Source: Streptomyces sp. NBC_01210 (GTDB taxonomy: Bacteria > Actinomycetota > Actinomycetes > Streptomycetales > Streptomycetaceae). From it: a DNA stretch of 64,000 nucleotides. Position numbers and translations under genes: made by a program. Location: NCBI RefSeq assembly GCF_036010325.1, contig NZ_CP108549.1, positions 3,720,001-3,784,000 of the forward strand. Direction: 5' to 3'. Positions 25,732 to 34,756 of the stretch are shown one piece after another (the stretch's first letter is position 1; each line of letters begins with the position of its first letter). Under the pieces are notes generated by a model, which saw nothing but the letters and a program-made list of their open reading frames with translations, made no database searches and had not been told where the DNA came from.

Positions 25732-27075
25732 ATGGCCCTCAAGATCACCGTGATCGGCACCGGATATCTCGGCGCCACGCACGCCGCGGCCATGGCGGAG
25801 TTGGGCTTCGAAGTGCTCGGCCTCGATGTCGTTCCCGAGAAGATCGAGATGCTTTCGGCCGGCAAGGTCCCCATGTACGAGCCGGGGCTCGAGGATCTGC
25901 TCGCCAAGCATGTCGCCGGGATCGAGGGATCGAGCGGCCGGCTGCGTTTCACGACCTCCTGGGAGGAGATCGGGGAGTTCGGCGACGTTCATTTTGTCTG
26001 TGTGAACACCCCGCAGAAGCACGGTGAGTACGCCTGCGACATGTCGTACGTGGACCGCGCCTTCGCCTCTCTCGCGCCGCAGCTGAAGCGGCCGGCGCTG
26101 GTCGTCGGCAAGTCGACCGTGCCGGTCGGCAGCGCGGCCCGGCTGGCGGAGCTGCTCGTCGAGCTGGCTCCGGTGGGCGTGGACGCGGAGCTGGCGTGGA
26201 ACCCGGAGTTCCTGCGCGAGGGCTTCGCCGTCCAGGACACGCTGCACCCCGACCGGATCGTGGTCGGGGTGGAGAGCGAGCGCGCGGAGAAGCTGCTGCG
26301 CGAGGTGTACGCGACGCCGGTCGGTGAAGGGTCGCCGTTCGTGGTGATGGACTTCCCGACCGCCGAGCTGGTGAAGACCTCCGCGAACTCCTTTCTCGCG
26401 ACGAAGATTTCGTTCATCAACGCGATGGCGGAGGTGTGCGAGGCCGCGGACGGCGATGTCGTGAAGCTGGCCGAGGCGATCGGTTACGACGAGCGAATCG
26501 GGTCCAAGTTCCTGCGGGCCGGGATCGGCTTCGGCGGCGGATGTCTGCCGAAGGACATCCGTGCGTTCATGGCGCGCGCCGGTGAGCTGGGCGCCGACCA
26601 GGCGCTGACCTTCCTGCGGGAGGTCGACTCGATCAATATGCGGCGGCGTGGCCACATGGTGGAACTGGCGCGGGACGCGGTGGGCGGTGACTCCTTCCTG
26701 GGGAAGCGGGTGGCCGTGCTGGGTGCGACGTTCAAACCGGACTCGGACGACGTACGGGATTCACCGGCGCTGAATGTGGCGGGCCAGATCCATCTGCAGG
26801 GCGGCCAGGTGACGGTGTACGACCCGAAGGGCATGGAGAACGCGCGCCGTCTCTTCCCGACGCTGGCCTACGCCGATTCGGCGCTGGACGCGGTGCGTGG
26901 CGCGGATGTGGTGCTGCACCTGACGGAGTGGCGCGAGTTCCGCGAGCTGGACGCGGCGGCGCTGGGCGAGGTCGCGACCAGCCGGATCATCCTGGACGGG
27001 CGGAACGCGCTGGACGGCGCGCGCTGGCGCGAGGCGGGCTGGACGTACCGGGCGATGGGCCGCCCGCGCGCCTGA
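25732..27075 (+). CDS. UDP-glucose 6-dehydrogenase family protein
   Basis: A 447-residue NAD-dependent nucleotide-sugar dehydrogenase. The N-terminal Rossmann domain begins VIGTGYLGATHAAAMAELG (about 6-24). The central domain has SANSFLATKISFINAM, and FGGGCLPKDIRA (about residue 262) carries the catalytic Cys. The C-terminal domain has GATFKPDSDDVRDSPAL. The most likely reaction is UDP-glucose to UDP-glucuronate, feeding wall polymers; GDP-mannose dehydrogenase is the main alternative. The ATG at 25732 follows GGAGC; an in-frame ATG at 25720 is less well placed. Confidence 0.9.
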   Translation: MALKITVIGTGYLGATHAAAMAELGFEVLGLDVVPEKIEMLSAGKVPMYEPGLEDLLAKHVAGIEGSSGRLRFTTSWEEIGEFGDVHFVCVNTPQKHGEYACDMSYVDRAFASLAPQLKRPALVVGKSTVPVGSAARLAELLVELAPVGVDAELAWNPEFLREGFAVQDTLHPDRIVVGVESERAEKLLREVYATPVGEGSPFVVMDFPTAELVKTSANSFLATKISFINAMAEVCEAADGDVVKLAEAIGYDERIGSKFLRAGIGFGGGCLPKDIRAFMARAGELGADQALTFLREVDSINMRRRGHMVELARDAVGGDSFLGKRVAVLGATFKPDSDDVRDSPALNVAGQIHLQGGQVTVYDPKGMENARRLFPTLAYADSALDAVRGADVVLHLTEWREFRELDAAALGEVATSRIILDGRNALDGARWREAGWTYRAMGRPRA

Positions 27076-27257
27076 GCGGGCGCGGCGGGGGCGATGGCGG
27101 GTGGGCCGCTGCGCGACGGTCATGACCAGCCGCGGATCTGATCAGCACGCCGCCGCGTACGGGCTGGCCCCGGGGCGCGGACTGCGCGGTCAGCGCGCTC
27201 GCAGCGGGCGGCTCCGCGTGCGGTCGTGACTTGCGGTCGGGCCGACCCTCGGGGGCA

Positions 27258-27782
27258 TCAGGCCGAGGCCTCCGGCACCGACCGGCGAGCCCGGTAGGTA
27301 CGCATCTTGGCGCGGGCTCCGCAGACCGACATCGAGCACCAGCGGCGGCGGCCCGCCGGGCTGCGGTCGTAGTACGCCCACTGGCAGTCCTCCGCCTCGC
27401 ACGCCTTGAGACGTCCCCAGCTCCCGTCGGCGGCCGCGGCCGCGAGTGCCTCGGCGATACGGGAGACGAGCGTGTCCGGGGTGGCCGGACGGAGCGCGGC
27501 CGTGCCGTCCTCGGCCACCGTGACCAGCAGCGGCGCCTCGGCCAGAAAGCCGTCCAGTGCCGCCGGCGAGCGGTCCGGTGCGCGGTGGCCCGCGTGGGCG
27601 AGGCAGGCGGCGCGCAGGGCCTCGCGAAGTTCGCGGGCGGCGGGGACGTCCCGCTCGGCGAGACCGAAGACGGCACGGCCGTCCGTCGTGTCCAGAGCGT
27701 CGGCGCCGGTCTCGACGTCCAGCGTGTTCACCAGGGCCTCGACCAGCGCCAGGCCGCCTGGTGCGGGCGCCTTCTCATTCAT
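27258..27782 (-). CDS. CGNR zinc-finger (ABATE domain) putative regulator
   Basis: A 174-residue protein with an N-terminal alpha-helical ABATE-type domain (about 10-125) and a C-terminal CGNR zinc finger (about 128-168). Metal ligands are the Cys pairs of CEAEDC and the C-x4-C around WCSMSVCG, followed by a basic helix (RAKMRTYRAR). Such proteins are probable DNA-binding regulators, often of a divergent neighbour. Here the divergent gene is the VOC protein 88 bp away, with a palindrome between them, so control of that gene is a reasonable inference. Confidence 0.85.
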   Translation of the reverse strand: MNEKAPAPGGLALVEALVNTLDVETGADALDTTDGRAVFGLAERDVPAARELREALRAACLAHAGHRAPDRSPAALDGFLAEAPLLVTVAEDGTAALRPATPDTLVSRIAEALAAAAADGSWGRLKACEAEDCQWAYYDRSPAGRRRWCSMSVCGARAKMRTYRARRSVPEASA

Positions 27783-27816
27783 GGTTGCGACGTTACCTCC
27801 AATGCAGGAGCATCAA

Positions 27817-27827
27817 GTAACCGTTAC
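27817..27827. promoter_or_regulatory. GTAAC-C-GTTAC palindrome between divergent genes
   Basis: An 11-bp near-symmetric site (27817-27821, 27823-27827) midway between the CGNR gene and the VOC gene. Further GTTAC and GGTAAC words occur at both edges of the gap. It may be the CGNR protein's operator. Confidence 0.45.
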
Positions 27828-27870
27828 TGGTTGCTCGCATATAGCGGTAACACCGACCGAGGAGGAAACC

Positions 27871-28404
27871 ATGGCCATCGCCACGCTGAGGGCCGTCGTT
27901 CTGGACTGTCCCGACCCCGTCGCACTCGGCCGTTTCTACGCCGCGGTGCTGGGCGGCCGGATCCAGGACGACGGCGAGGGCTGGGTCGACCTGGCGGAAG
28001 CCCCGGGCACCCCGCTGGCCTTCCAGGCCGCGCCCGGCTTCGTACCGCCGAAGTGGCCGGCTCCCGACGACTCGCAGCAGTTCCACCTGGATCTGACGGT
28101 GGAGGACCTGGACGCGGCGGAGAAGCGCGTACTGGCGCTGGGCGCGACGGTGCTGGACGCGGACGACACGACCCGATCCTGGCGCGTGTATGCGGACCCG
28201 GCGGGGCATCCGTCTGCCTCTGCGCCTGCTGAGGGGCAGCCCCGGGAACCGACGGACGGAGTCCGGCGCAGCCGCTCGACGCCCACGAGGCCCCCAAGGG
28301 CCGAACGGCGCGAGAACGGCCCCGGAAGAGGGGTACCGGAAGAGGGGTACCGGAAGAGGGGTACCGGATCCGGCCGGGCCCCCTTCTGCCCCTGCGCCTG
28401 CTGA
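27871..28404 (+). CDS. VOC-superfamily protein with frameshifted, extended C-terminus
   Basis: The first 113 residues are a glyoxalase/bleomycin-resistance fold (VVLDCPDPVALGRFYAAVLGG, then FHLDLTVEDLDAAEKRVLALG and WRVYADPAGHP). GGAGG lies just before the ATG at 27871. Relatives typically end GHPFCLC-. Here that ending is present out of frame at 28212-28232, one base short, so translation reads on through a Pro/Arg/Gly-rich tail. It stops at a second near-copy of the same 20 bp (28385-28404), which restores FCPCAC. The real product is therefore either 177 residues with an odd tail or, without the lost T, about 120. The function is unknown; a metal-dependent lyase or antibiotic-binding role is typical of the superfamily. 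Confidence 0.75.
   Translation: MAIATLRAVVLDCPDPVALGRFYAAVLGGRIQDDGEGWVDLAEAPGTPLAFQAAPGFVPPKWPAPDDSQQFHLDLTVEDLDAAEKRVLALGATVLDADDTTRSWRVYADPAGHPSASAPAEGQPREPTDGVRRSRSTPTRPPRAERRENGPGRGVPEEGYRKRGTGSGRAPFCPCAC
28324..28365. repeat. Three exact 14-bp tandem repeats in the VOC tail
   Basis: The unit GGAAGAGGGGTACC is repeated three times. Because 14 is not a multiple of three, the copies are read in all three frames, which argues against a selected protein repeat. Confidence 0.9.
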
Positions 28405-28439
28405 CCGCGCCGCCACGGGGCGGCCCGCGCGGCCGGGGT

Positions 28440-29630
28440 TCAGGTGTCCAGCGCCGGCAGTGTTGCCGTCGACGGCGGGCGGCGTGGATTCGTGGCGCGG
28501 GCCAGGAACTCCGCGTCGCGTAGCACCCGGGAAACGTTCGACCAGGTCAGGGCCTCGATATCCGGCTCCGGCCAGTCGCGGTCGAGGAGTTCGGCGATCA
28601 CGCGGGGGAAGCAGGACACATCGCCCAGTCCCGGGGCGTGCGGGGTTCCCGTGTCGTAGGCGCCGCTGAGGGCGACCGACTCGGGGCCCGCCACCTCGCG
28701 GACGTGGTCCAGGTGGTCCGCCGTCTCGCGGATCGTCGTGGCGGTGCACGCGACCATGCACACGCCGTGATTGTCGCGCAGCAGGCCCAGCACATCGTCC
28801 GGGACCCGTGCCGGGTGGTGCGAGATGACGACCGGAGCCCCGGCCACCGCGAGCGCACGGCGCATCGTGTCGGCCGAGCAGCCGGCAAGGTCGACGAGAA
28901 CGCCGAGGCGGTTCATCTCGCGGACGACCTCCTGGCCGAAGCGGGTCAGTCCGGTGCCCTGCGTCCAGCGGGTGCCCGCGAGGGTGAGGCTGCGGACGCC
29001 GAGTGCGTGGTACGCCCGCAGCGTGCCGAGCGAGTCGCCCAGCGCCGGGCCCGACACCGGGCCGAGCAGGGTGGCGACGCGGCCGCAGTTGTGGGCGTCG
29101 GCCATGTCGTCGGCGCTCAGCGCGAGGCGCAGGCCTTCGGGACAGGCGGCCACCAGGGAGCGGACCAGGTCGATCTGTTCCAGGGTGGCGCTCAGCGCGC
29201 GGTCCCCGGTCAGTTCCGGTGGCACGTGCAGGGACAGGAACTGCGCGCCGACGCATCCGTCCCGCAGACGCGGTACGTCGGTCTCCAGCACGCGCTCGCC
29301 CAGTTCGATGTCGTACCCGTACCCGGACGCGTATTTCAGCGCGCCGGCCAGTCCGCTGTGACCGTCGGCTATGGGGTGCGCGGCGAGGAGTTCGCGTGCG
29401 CGCTCAAGGCTTCCGGCGGGCACTGCCACATCGGTCGGCTCGACGGGCACTGCCACATCGGTCGGCTCGGCGAGCTCTGCCACATCGGTCGGCTCTGCCG
29501 ACTCGGCGAGCTCGGTCGGCTCGGCGAGTTCGGTCGGCTCGTCCGACACTCTCCTGCTGGGCGGGGCCGGGCCGTCGAGATCGCCGACCGCGGCGGTGGC
29601 GGCATGGGGGTCGTCCTCGAGATCTGCCAT
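28440..29630 (-). CDS. Membrane dipeptidase (M19) paralogue lacking zinc ligands
   Basis: A 396-residue homologue of the renal dipeptidase family. It aligns with the next gene along its whole length, but the metal-site residues are changed. The HND of DGHNDLP has become HSG in DGHSGLA, the Glu of MGAEGG has become Val in LGPVSG, and the His of VDLSHVA is missing in VDLAGCS; only the His of ISHHPA remains. It is therefore probably inactive as a peptidase. The N-terminal 75 residues are an added acidic linker of 9-residue repeats. Start: ATG at 29630 with GGAG upstream. A binding or regulatory role is possible. Confidence 0.85.
   Translation of the reverse strand: MADLEDDPHAATAAVGDLDGPAPPSRRVSDEPTELAEPTELAESAEPTDVAELAEPTDVAVPVEPTDVAVPAGSLERARELLAAHPIADGHSGLAGALKYASGYGYDIELGERVLETDVPRLRDGCVGAQFLSLHVPPELTGDRALSATLEQIDLVRSLVAACPEGLRLALSADDMADAHNCGRVATLLGPVSGPALGDSLGTLRAYHALGVRSLTLAGTRWTQGTGLTRFGQEVVREMNRLGVLVDLAGCSADTMRRALAVAGAPVVISHHPARVPDDVLGLLRDNHGVCMVACTATTIRETADHLDHVREVAGPESVALSGAYDTGTPHAPGLGDVSCFPRVIAELLDRDWPEPDIEALTWSNVSRVLRDAEFLARATNPRRPPSTATLPALDT
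29418..29549. repeat. 27-bp repeats encoding EPTDVAxxx in the dipeptidase-like protein
   Basis: The 18-bp core TGCCACATCGGTCGGCTC recurs at 29424, 29451 and 29478, 27 bp apart, followed by two more degenerate units. In the protein these are EPT(D/E)(V/L)A repeats of nine residues in the N-terminal linker. Confidence 0.85.
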
Positions 29631-29757
29631 GTCTGGGTGCTCCGAGCTTCGACGGCGGTTGCCGTACGGCCACCGTGGCACGGGAGCGGCGAGGGTTCAC
29701 GGCAGGGTGGTGCGTTCGGGGGTACGGAGCCTCGTCCCCGTACCCCCGTCACCGCAC

Positions 29758-30954
29758 TCAGCCGTCGAGCTGCTCGATCGTCGCGTTGGACGGTCCGCGG
29801 CCCCGCTGCAGGTCGCGGGAGACGTCTTCGGCCGCGCGCAGTGTACGCACCGCGTTCTGCCAGGTGAGCTTCGCCAGGTCGGCGTCGGACCAGCCGCGGC
29901 GCAGCAGCTCCGCGATCAGGTTCGGGTAGCCCGCGACGTCCTCGAGCCCGGTCGGGGTGAAGGCCGTGCCGTCGAAGTCGCCGCCGATGCCGATGTGGTC
30001 GATGCCGGCGACCTCGCGCATGTGGTCGAGATGGTCGGCGACCGTCGCGGCCGTCGCCATCGGCCGTGGGTTCGCCGCCTCGAAGGCCTCGTGGACCTTC
30101 ATGGCCTCCGGCGTGGTGTCCAGGTGGTGGAGGCCGTGCGCGCGCATGTTCTCGTCCGCGGCCCGTGTCCAGTCGACGGCCGCCGGAAGGATGAACTTCG
30201 GTACGAACGTCGCCATGGCGATACCGCCGTTGTCGGGCAGCTGCGCCAGCACGTCGTCGGGAATGTTGCGCACGTGGTCGCATATCGCCCGGGACGACGA
30301 GTGCGAGAAGACGACCGGCGCGACCGAGGTGGCCAGCGCGTCGCGCATCGTCGACACAGCGACGTGCGAGAGGTCGACCAGCATGCCGATGCGGTTCATC
30401 TCCCGTACGACCTCATGGCCGAAGGCCGACAGACCGCCGACGCCCACCTCGTCCGTCGCCGAGTCCGCCCACGCGATGTTGTCGTTGTGGGTGAGCGTCA
30501 TATAGCGCACGCCCAGCGCGAACAGGGCCCGCAGGGTGGCGAGGGAGTTGTTGATGGAGTGGCCGCCCTCGGCGCCCATGAGCGAGGCGATACGGCCCTC
30601 GCCGCGCGCCTTCTCCATGTCGTCCGCGCTCAGGGCTGCGGCCAGGTCCGCCGGATAGCGCTCAAGGAGCTGGCGCACCCCGTCGATCTGCTCGAGGGTC
30701 GCGCTGACCGCGTCGTCGCCGGCCATGTCGCTGCGTACGTACACGGACCAGAACTGCGCGCCGACCCCGCCGGAACGCAGCCGCGGGATGTCGGTGTGCA
30801 GCCGGCCGGTCTGGTCGCCGGCGATGTCGAGGCGGTCCAGGTCGTAACGGACCTGCTGGCGCAGCGCCCAGGGCAGGTCGTTGTGGCCGTCGACGACGGG
30901 GTGGGCGGCGAGGAGTTCGCGCGCCGCGGTGAGGAAGTCCGTGGCTGAGTCCAT
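29758..30954 (-). CDS. Membrane dipeptidase, peptidase family M19
   Basis: A 398-residue zinc dipeptidase of the renal dipeptidase type, which hydrolyses dipeptides, including some with D-residues. The binuclear site is intact: HxD in [10 protein letters not shown] (about residue 23), the bridging Glu of LMGAEGGHS (about 125), the His of LVDLSHV and the His of FSHSSSR; GGDFDG is near residue 320. No signal peptide is seen, so it acts in the cytoplasm. It lies 127 bp downstream (in transcription) of nothing closer than purE, whose stop is 6 bp away, so purK-purE-dipeptidase may be one transcript. The degenerate paralogue follows. Confidence 0.92.
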   Translation of the reverse strand: MDSATDFLTAARELLAAHPVVDGHNDLPWALRQQVRYDLDRLDIAGDQTGRLHTDIPRLRSGGVGAQFWSVYVRSDMAGDDAVSATLEQIDGVRQLLERYPADLAAALSADDMEKARGEGRIASLMGAEGGHSINNSLATLRALFALGVRYMTLTHNDNIAWADSATDEVGVGGLSAFGHEVVREMNRIGMLVDLSHVAVSTMRDALATSVAPVVFSHSSSRAICDHVRNIPDDVLAQLPDNGGIAMATFVPKFILPAAVDWTRAADENMRAHGLHHLDTTPEAMKVHEAFEAANPRPMATAATVADHLDHMREVAGIDHIGIGGDFDGTAFTPTGLEDVAGYPNLIAELLRRGWSDADLAKLTWQNAVRTLRAAEDVSRDLQRGRGPSNATIEQLDG

Positions 30955-30960
30955 TGCCTC

Positions 30961-31497
30961 CTACTTCCCGAAGCCGAAGGCGCCCGCACCTTCGACCTTG
31001 GTGCGCAGCCGCTTGCCCTTCTCGGTGGCCTGGTCGTTCAGCTCCTGCTGGAACTCCCGCATACGGGCGAGGAGTTCGCTGTCCTGCGTGGCCAGGATGC
31101 GGGCCGCGAGCAGACCGGCGTTGCGGGCGCCGGCCACGGAGACGGTGGCCACGGGCACGCCCGCCGGCATCTGCACGATGGAGAGCAGGGAGTCCATCCC
31201 GTCGAGGTACTTCAGCGGCACCGGCACGCCGATCACGGGCAGCGGGGTGACGGAGGCGAGCATGCCCGGCAGATGGGCCGCTCCCCCGGCGCCCGCGATG
31301 ATCGCCTTGAGGCCGCGGCCGTCGGCCTCCTCCCCGTACGCGATCATCTCGCGCGGCATCCGGTGCGCGGAGACGACATCGACCTCGTAGGGGATCTCGA
31401 ACTCTTCGAGCGCCTGCGCGGCGGCTTCCATGACGGGCCAGTCGGAGTCCGAGCCCATGACGATGCCGACGAGGGGGCTGGCTGCGGGGCTGGTCAT
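30961..31497 (-). CDS. purE: N5-carboxyaminoimidazole ribonucleotide mutase
   Basis: A 178-residue class I PurE that converts N5-CAIR to CAIR in purine synthesis. [10 protein letters not shown] (about 15-24) and SAHRMP (about 50-55) are the signature motifs, followed by [12 protein letters not shown]. The ATG at 31497 overlaps the purK stop (ATGA), which fixes the start and implies translational coupling. The dipeptidase begins 6 bp after its stop. Confidence 0.96.
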   Translation of the reverse strand: MTSPAASPLVGIVMGSDSDWPVMEAAAQALEEFEIPYEVDVVSAHRMPREMIAYGEEADGRGLKAIIAGAGGAAHLPGMLASVTPLPVIGVPVPLKYLDGMDSLLSIVQMPAGVPVATVSVAGARNAGLLAARILATQDSELLARMREFQQELNDQATEKGKRLRTKVEGAGAFGFGK

Positions 31498-32633
31498 TCC
31501 GTGATCGTTCCTCTGAGATAGCCGGCTGCGTGACGGGCGCGCTCCAGCACGTCGTCCAGGTCGTCGCCGTAGGTGTTGACGTGCCCCACCTTGCGGCCGG
31601 GCTTCACGTCCTTGCCATACATATGGATCTTGAGCTGCGGGTCGCGGGCCATGCAGTGCAGATAGGCCGCGTACATGTCGGGGTAGTCGCCGCCCAGCAC
31701 ATTGCACATGACCGTCCAGCCGGCGCGCGGGCGCGGGTCGCCGAGCGGGAGGTCGAGGATGGCGCGGACATGGTTGGCGAACTGCGAGGTGACCGCGCCG
31801 TCCTGGGTCCAGTGGCCGGAGTTGTGCGGGCGCATGGCGAGTTCGTTGACCAGGATGCGGCCGTCGGTCGTCTCGAAGAGCTCGACCGCGAGATGGCCGA
31901 CGACGCCGAGGTCCTTCGCGATCCGCAGGGCGAGCTCCTGTGCCTGGCCCGCGAGCGCCTCCGGAAGATTCGGCGCGGGCGCGATCACCGTGTCGCAGAC
32001 GCCGTCGACCTGCTGGGACTCGACGACGGGATAGGCGACTGCCTGGCCGTGCGGAGAGCGGACGATGTTCGCCGCGAGCTCGCGGGTGAAGTCGACCTTC
32101 TCCTCCGCGAGGACGGGGACACCGGCCCGGAACGGGGCCTCGGCCTCGTGCTGCGTACGGACGAACCAGACGCCCTTGCCGTCGTAGCCGCCGCGCACCG
32201 TCTTGAGGATGACGGGGAAGCCGCCCACCTCCTCGGCGAACGCCGACACATCGGCGGGGTCCGCGACGATGCGGTGGCGCGGGCAGGGCGCGCCGAGCTC
32301 GTCGAGCTTGGCGCGCATCACGCCCTTGTCCTGCGCGTGCACCAAGGCGTCGGGCCCCGGCCGGACGGGGATGCCGTCCGCCTCCAGGGCCCGCAGGTGC
32401 TCGATCGGGACGTGCTCGTGATCGAAAGTGATCACGTCGCAGCCCCGCGCGAACTCACGCAGCGTGTCCAGGTCGCGGTAGTCGCCGATGACGACCTCGC
32501 TGACCACCTGGGCCGCCGAGTCCTGCGCAGTGTCACTGAGGAGCTTGAATCTGATGCCGAGGGGGATGCCCGCCTCGTGGGTCATACGGGCGAGCTGACC
32601 GCCGCCGACCATGCCGACTACCGGGAACGTCAC
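31494..32633 (-). CDS. purK: N5-carboxyaminoimidazole ribonucleotide synthase
   Basis: A 379-residue ATP-grasp enzyme that carboxylates AIR with bicarbonate and ATP, the step before Pur[13 protein letters not shown] opens the preATP-grasp domain. [14 protein letters not shown] is the ATP-binding loop, and [15 protein letters not shown] (about 275-289) belongs to the active site. The start is a GTG at 32633 that directly follows AAGAGG with a -10 box beyond, so the mRNA is probably leaderless. The order purK-purE is the usual actinobacterial one. Confidence 0.96.
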   Translation of the reverse strand: MTFPVVGMVGGGQLARMTHEAGIPLGIRFKLLSDTAQDSAAQVVSEVVIGDYRDLDTLREFARGCDVITFDHEHVPIEHLRALEADGIPVRPGPDALVHAQDKGVMRAKLDELGAPCPRHRIVADPADVSAFAEEVGGFPVILKTVRGGYDGKGVWFVRTQHEAEAPFRAGVPVLAEEKVDFTRELAANIVRSPHGQAVAYPVVESQQVDGVCDTVIAPAPNLPEALAGQAQELALRIAKDLGVVGHLAVELFETTDGRILVNELAMRPHNSGHWTQDGAVTSQFANHVRAILDLPLGDPRPRAGWTVMCNVLGGDYPDMYAAYLHCMARDPQLKIHMYGKDVKPGRKVGHVNTYGDDLDDVLERARHAAGYLRGTITE

Positions 32634-32639
32634 CCTCTT

Positions 32640-32645
32640 AGGGTA
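32640..32645 (-). promoter_or_regulatory. -10 box of probable leaderless purK promoter
   Basis: Read on the minus strand, TACCCT is followed by exactly six bases and then the purK GTG, the arrangement expected when transcription starts at the start codon. Confidence 0.5.
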
Positions 32646-32760
32646 TCCGCCGCCCCGGTGGGCCCTGCCTCCCGCGGCCCCGGTCCCGTCGTCGCCCTCG
32701 TCACAGTCCCGCCACGCCGTTGAAGATGTCCGCGGGCAACTCCTGAGGGTGGTGGTTAGC

Positions 32761-32814
32761 ATGGCCGAGTTGACGACACCGACCCGAACGGGGCTGAGCG
32801 ATCACCATGAGTGA
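32761..32814 (+). CDS. Possible 17-aa upstream ORF overlapping the GtrA start
   Basis: ATG at 32761 opens a 17-codon frame (MAELTTPTRTGLSDHHE) whose TGA overlaps the GtrA start region by a few bases. GAGGGTGG lies upstream, while GtrA itself has only a weak ribosome site, so coupling through this uORF is conceivable. No homology is claimed. Confidence 0.3.
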   Translation: MAELTTPTRTGLSDHHE

Positions 32815-33313
32815 ACGAAGCGCACTGCGCGTGCCGCTTGATCAGCTCACGCGCGAGTTCGCGAAGTTTGGCGCGGTTGGTGCGGTGGGGCTCCTGGTGG
32901 ACCTGGGAGTCTTCAATCTCGTACGGACTCTCACGGACCTCCCTGTGGTACGGGCGAGCATCGTGGCCACGGTCGTCGCGATCGCCTTCAACTATGTGGG
33001 CTTCCGCTACTTCACCTACCGGGACCGCGACAAGACCCGCAGGACCAAGGAGCTGACGCTCTTCTTCCTGTTCAGCCTGGTCGGGCTGGTGATCCAGAGC
33101 GGGGTGCTCTACGCCGCGACGTACGGCTTCGGCTGGGACAGTCCGCTCCAGAGCAATGTGTTCAAGTTCCTCGGTATCGGCATCGCGACGCTGTTCCGCT
33201 TCTGGTCGTACCGCACCTGGGTGTTCCGGGCGCTGCCGGTGCGCGAGGCCGTACAGACCGCGGAGTCCTTCCTCGGGCAGCGACCGCCGCAGCCCGACCG
33301 GGTGTCCCGCTGA
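32807..33313 (+). CDS. GtrA-family membrane protein
   Basis: A 168-residue protein with four predicted membrane helices (about 22-42, 48-68, 82-104, 118-138). GtrA-like features are FAKFGAVGAVGLLVDLGVFN, NYVGFRYFTYRDR and the closing FRFWSYRTWVF. GtrA proteins are thought to flip or handle polyprenyl-phosphate-linked sugars for surface glycosylation. Divergent from purK; its relatives lie in the same place in mycobacteria (next to purK), so this association is old. The ATG at 32807 is the first that begins the family alignment. Confidence 0.88.
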   Translation: MSERSALRVPLDQLTREFAKFGAVGAVGLLVDLGVFNLVRTLTDLPVVRASIVATVVAIAFNYVGFRYFTYRDRDKTRRTKELTLFFLFSLVGLVIQSGVLYAATYGFGWDSPLQSNVFKFLGIGIATLFRFWSYRTWVFRALPVREAVQTAESFLGQRPPQPDRVSR

Positions 33314-33381
33314 GCCCGGCCTCCCGCTGAGCCCGGGCCGCACGCCGACTGTCCCACGGCTGTCCGACGGCTGTCCGACCG

Positions 33382-34650
33382 CTATCTGACCATCGGTGTC
33401 TGCTCGTCCCGGCGGCCGCGCTGCACCCGGCTCAGGAAGAGCGCGAAGACCGGCGGATCCTGCTGGAGCAGCTCGAGCCGTCCGCCGTCCGCCTCCGCCA
33501 GATCGCGGGCCACGGCCAGTCCGATGCCGGTCGAGTTGCGGCCGCTGATGGTCCGCTCGAAAATTCGCGCGCCGAGGTCGGCCGGTACGCCGGGGCCCTC
33601 GTCGGTCACCTCGACGACGGCCTGGTTGCCGGTGACGCGAGTGCGGACGGCGACGGTGCCGCCGCCGTGCATGAGGGAGTTCTCGATCAGCGCGGCGAGG
33701 ACCTGGGCGACCGCGCCCGGGGTGCCGACGGCACGCATGCCCTGCCGTCCCGAGCAGACGATCGCCCGGCCCGCGCTGCGGTAGGCCGGCCGCCACTCCT
33801 CCAGCTGCTGCTTGACGACCTCGTCCAGATCGAAGACGACGGCGGAACCGGTACGCGGATCACGGGAGTTGGTGAGCAGCCGCTCCACCACATCGGTGAG
33901 CCGCTCCACCTGGGCGAGCGCGATGCTCGCCTCCTCCTTCACCGTCTCGAGGTCCTCGGCGACGGTGATCTCCTCCAGCCGCATGGAGAGCGCGGTCAGT
34001 GGCGTACGGAGCTGGTGCGAGGCATCCGCGGCGAGCCGGCGCTCGGCGGTGAGCATGCGCGCGATGCGCTCGGCGCTGGCGTCGAGGACGTCGGCGACCC
34101 GGTCGAGCTCGGGGACGCCGTAGCGCTTGTGGCGGGGGCGCGGGTCGCCGGAGCCGAGTCGCTCGGCGGTCTCGGCGAGGTCGGTGAGCGGCGAGCCGAG
34201 CCGGTTCGCCTGGCGTACGGCGAGCAGTACGGCGGCGACGACCGCGAGCAGCGAAACCGCGGCGATGATCAGCAGGGTCCGGCCGACCTCGCGGGTGACG
34301 GAGGAACGGGATTCCTCGACAGTGACGGACTCGCCGCGCTCGCCGCGCGCGACGCCGCGGATGACGCTGCCGGAGGGGCGCTCGCCGATCGCGATGGGCG
34401 CGCGGCCGGGGATCTGGATCTGCGCGTACCGCTTGGCGCCGCTCTGCTCGGCCAGGATGTCCGGGTTGACGGGCTCGCCGCCGATGAGCCGACTGTCGAC
34501 GATGCTGACGAGGCGGAGGGCCTCGGAGTCCACGCTCTCCTGGGCGCTGCTGCTGATGGTGCGGGTCTCGACGAGGACGAGGGAGACACCGAAGACGGCG
34601 ATGACGACGAGCACGACGGCGAGCGTGGAGTTGATGAGGCGGCGGCGCAA
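33382..34650 (-). CDS. Two-component sensor histidine kinase
   Basis: A 422-residue membrane kinase. TM1 (about 7-28), an extracytoplasmic sensor loop (about 30-120) and TM2 (about 124-146) are followed by HAMP and a HisKA domain with the phosphorylated His212 in SHQLRTPL. The HATPase domain has the N-box ENSLMHGG, VTDEGPGVP and STGIGLAVARD. The TTG at 34650 has GGAGG 5 nt upstream. It lies downstream of its response regulator, separated by 147 bp that contain tandem repeats. The signal is unknown; the sensor loop has no recognisable domain. Confidence 0.92.
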   Translation of the reverse strand: MRRRLINSTLAVVLVVIAVFGVSLVLVETRTISSSAQESVDSEALRLVSIVDSRLIGGEPVNPDILAEQSGAKRYAQIQIPGRAPIAIGERPSGSVIRGVARGERGESVTVEESRSSVTREVGRTLLIIAAVSLLAVVAAVLLAVRQANRLGSPLTDLAETAERLGSGDPRPRHKRYGVPELDRVADVLDASAERIARMLTAERRLAADASHQLRTPLTALSMRLEEITVAEDLETVKEEASIALAQVERLTDVVERLLTNSRDPRTGSAVVFDLDEVVKQQLEEWRPAYRSAGRAIVCSGRQGMRAVGTPGAVAQVLAALIENSLMHGGGTVAVRTRVTGNQAVVEVTDEGPGVPADLGARIFERTISGRNSTGIGLAVARDLAEADGGRLELLQQDPPVFALFLSRVQRGRRDEQTPMVR

Positions 34651-34756
34651 AGTGCCCTCCGGGCGGGACGCGGTGTACGGGGAGTGCCCGTACTTCAGCC
34701 TAGGCCTCGTGGCGCGGTTTCCTGTCCGGTGCGGGTTCCGTGCGGGCTCCGCCCCC

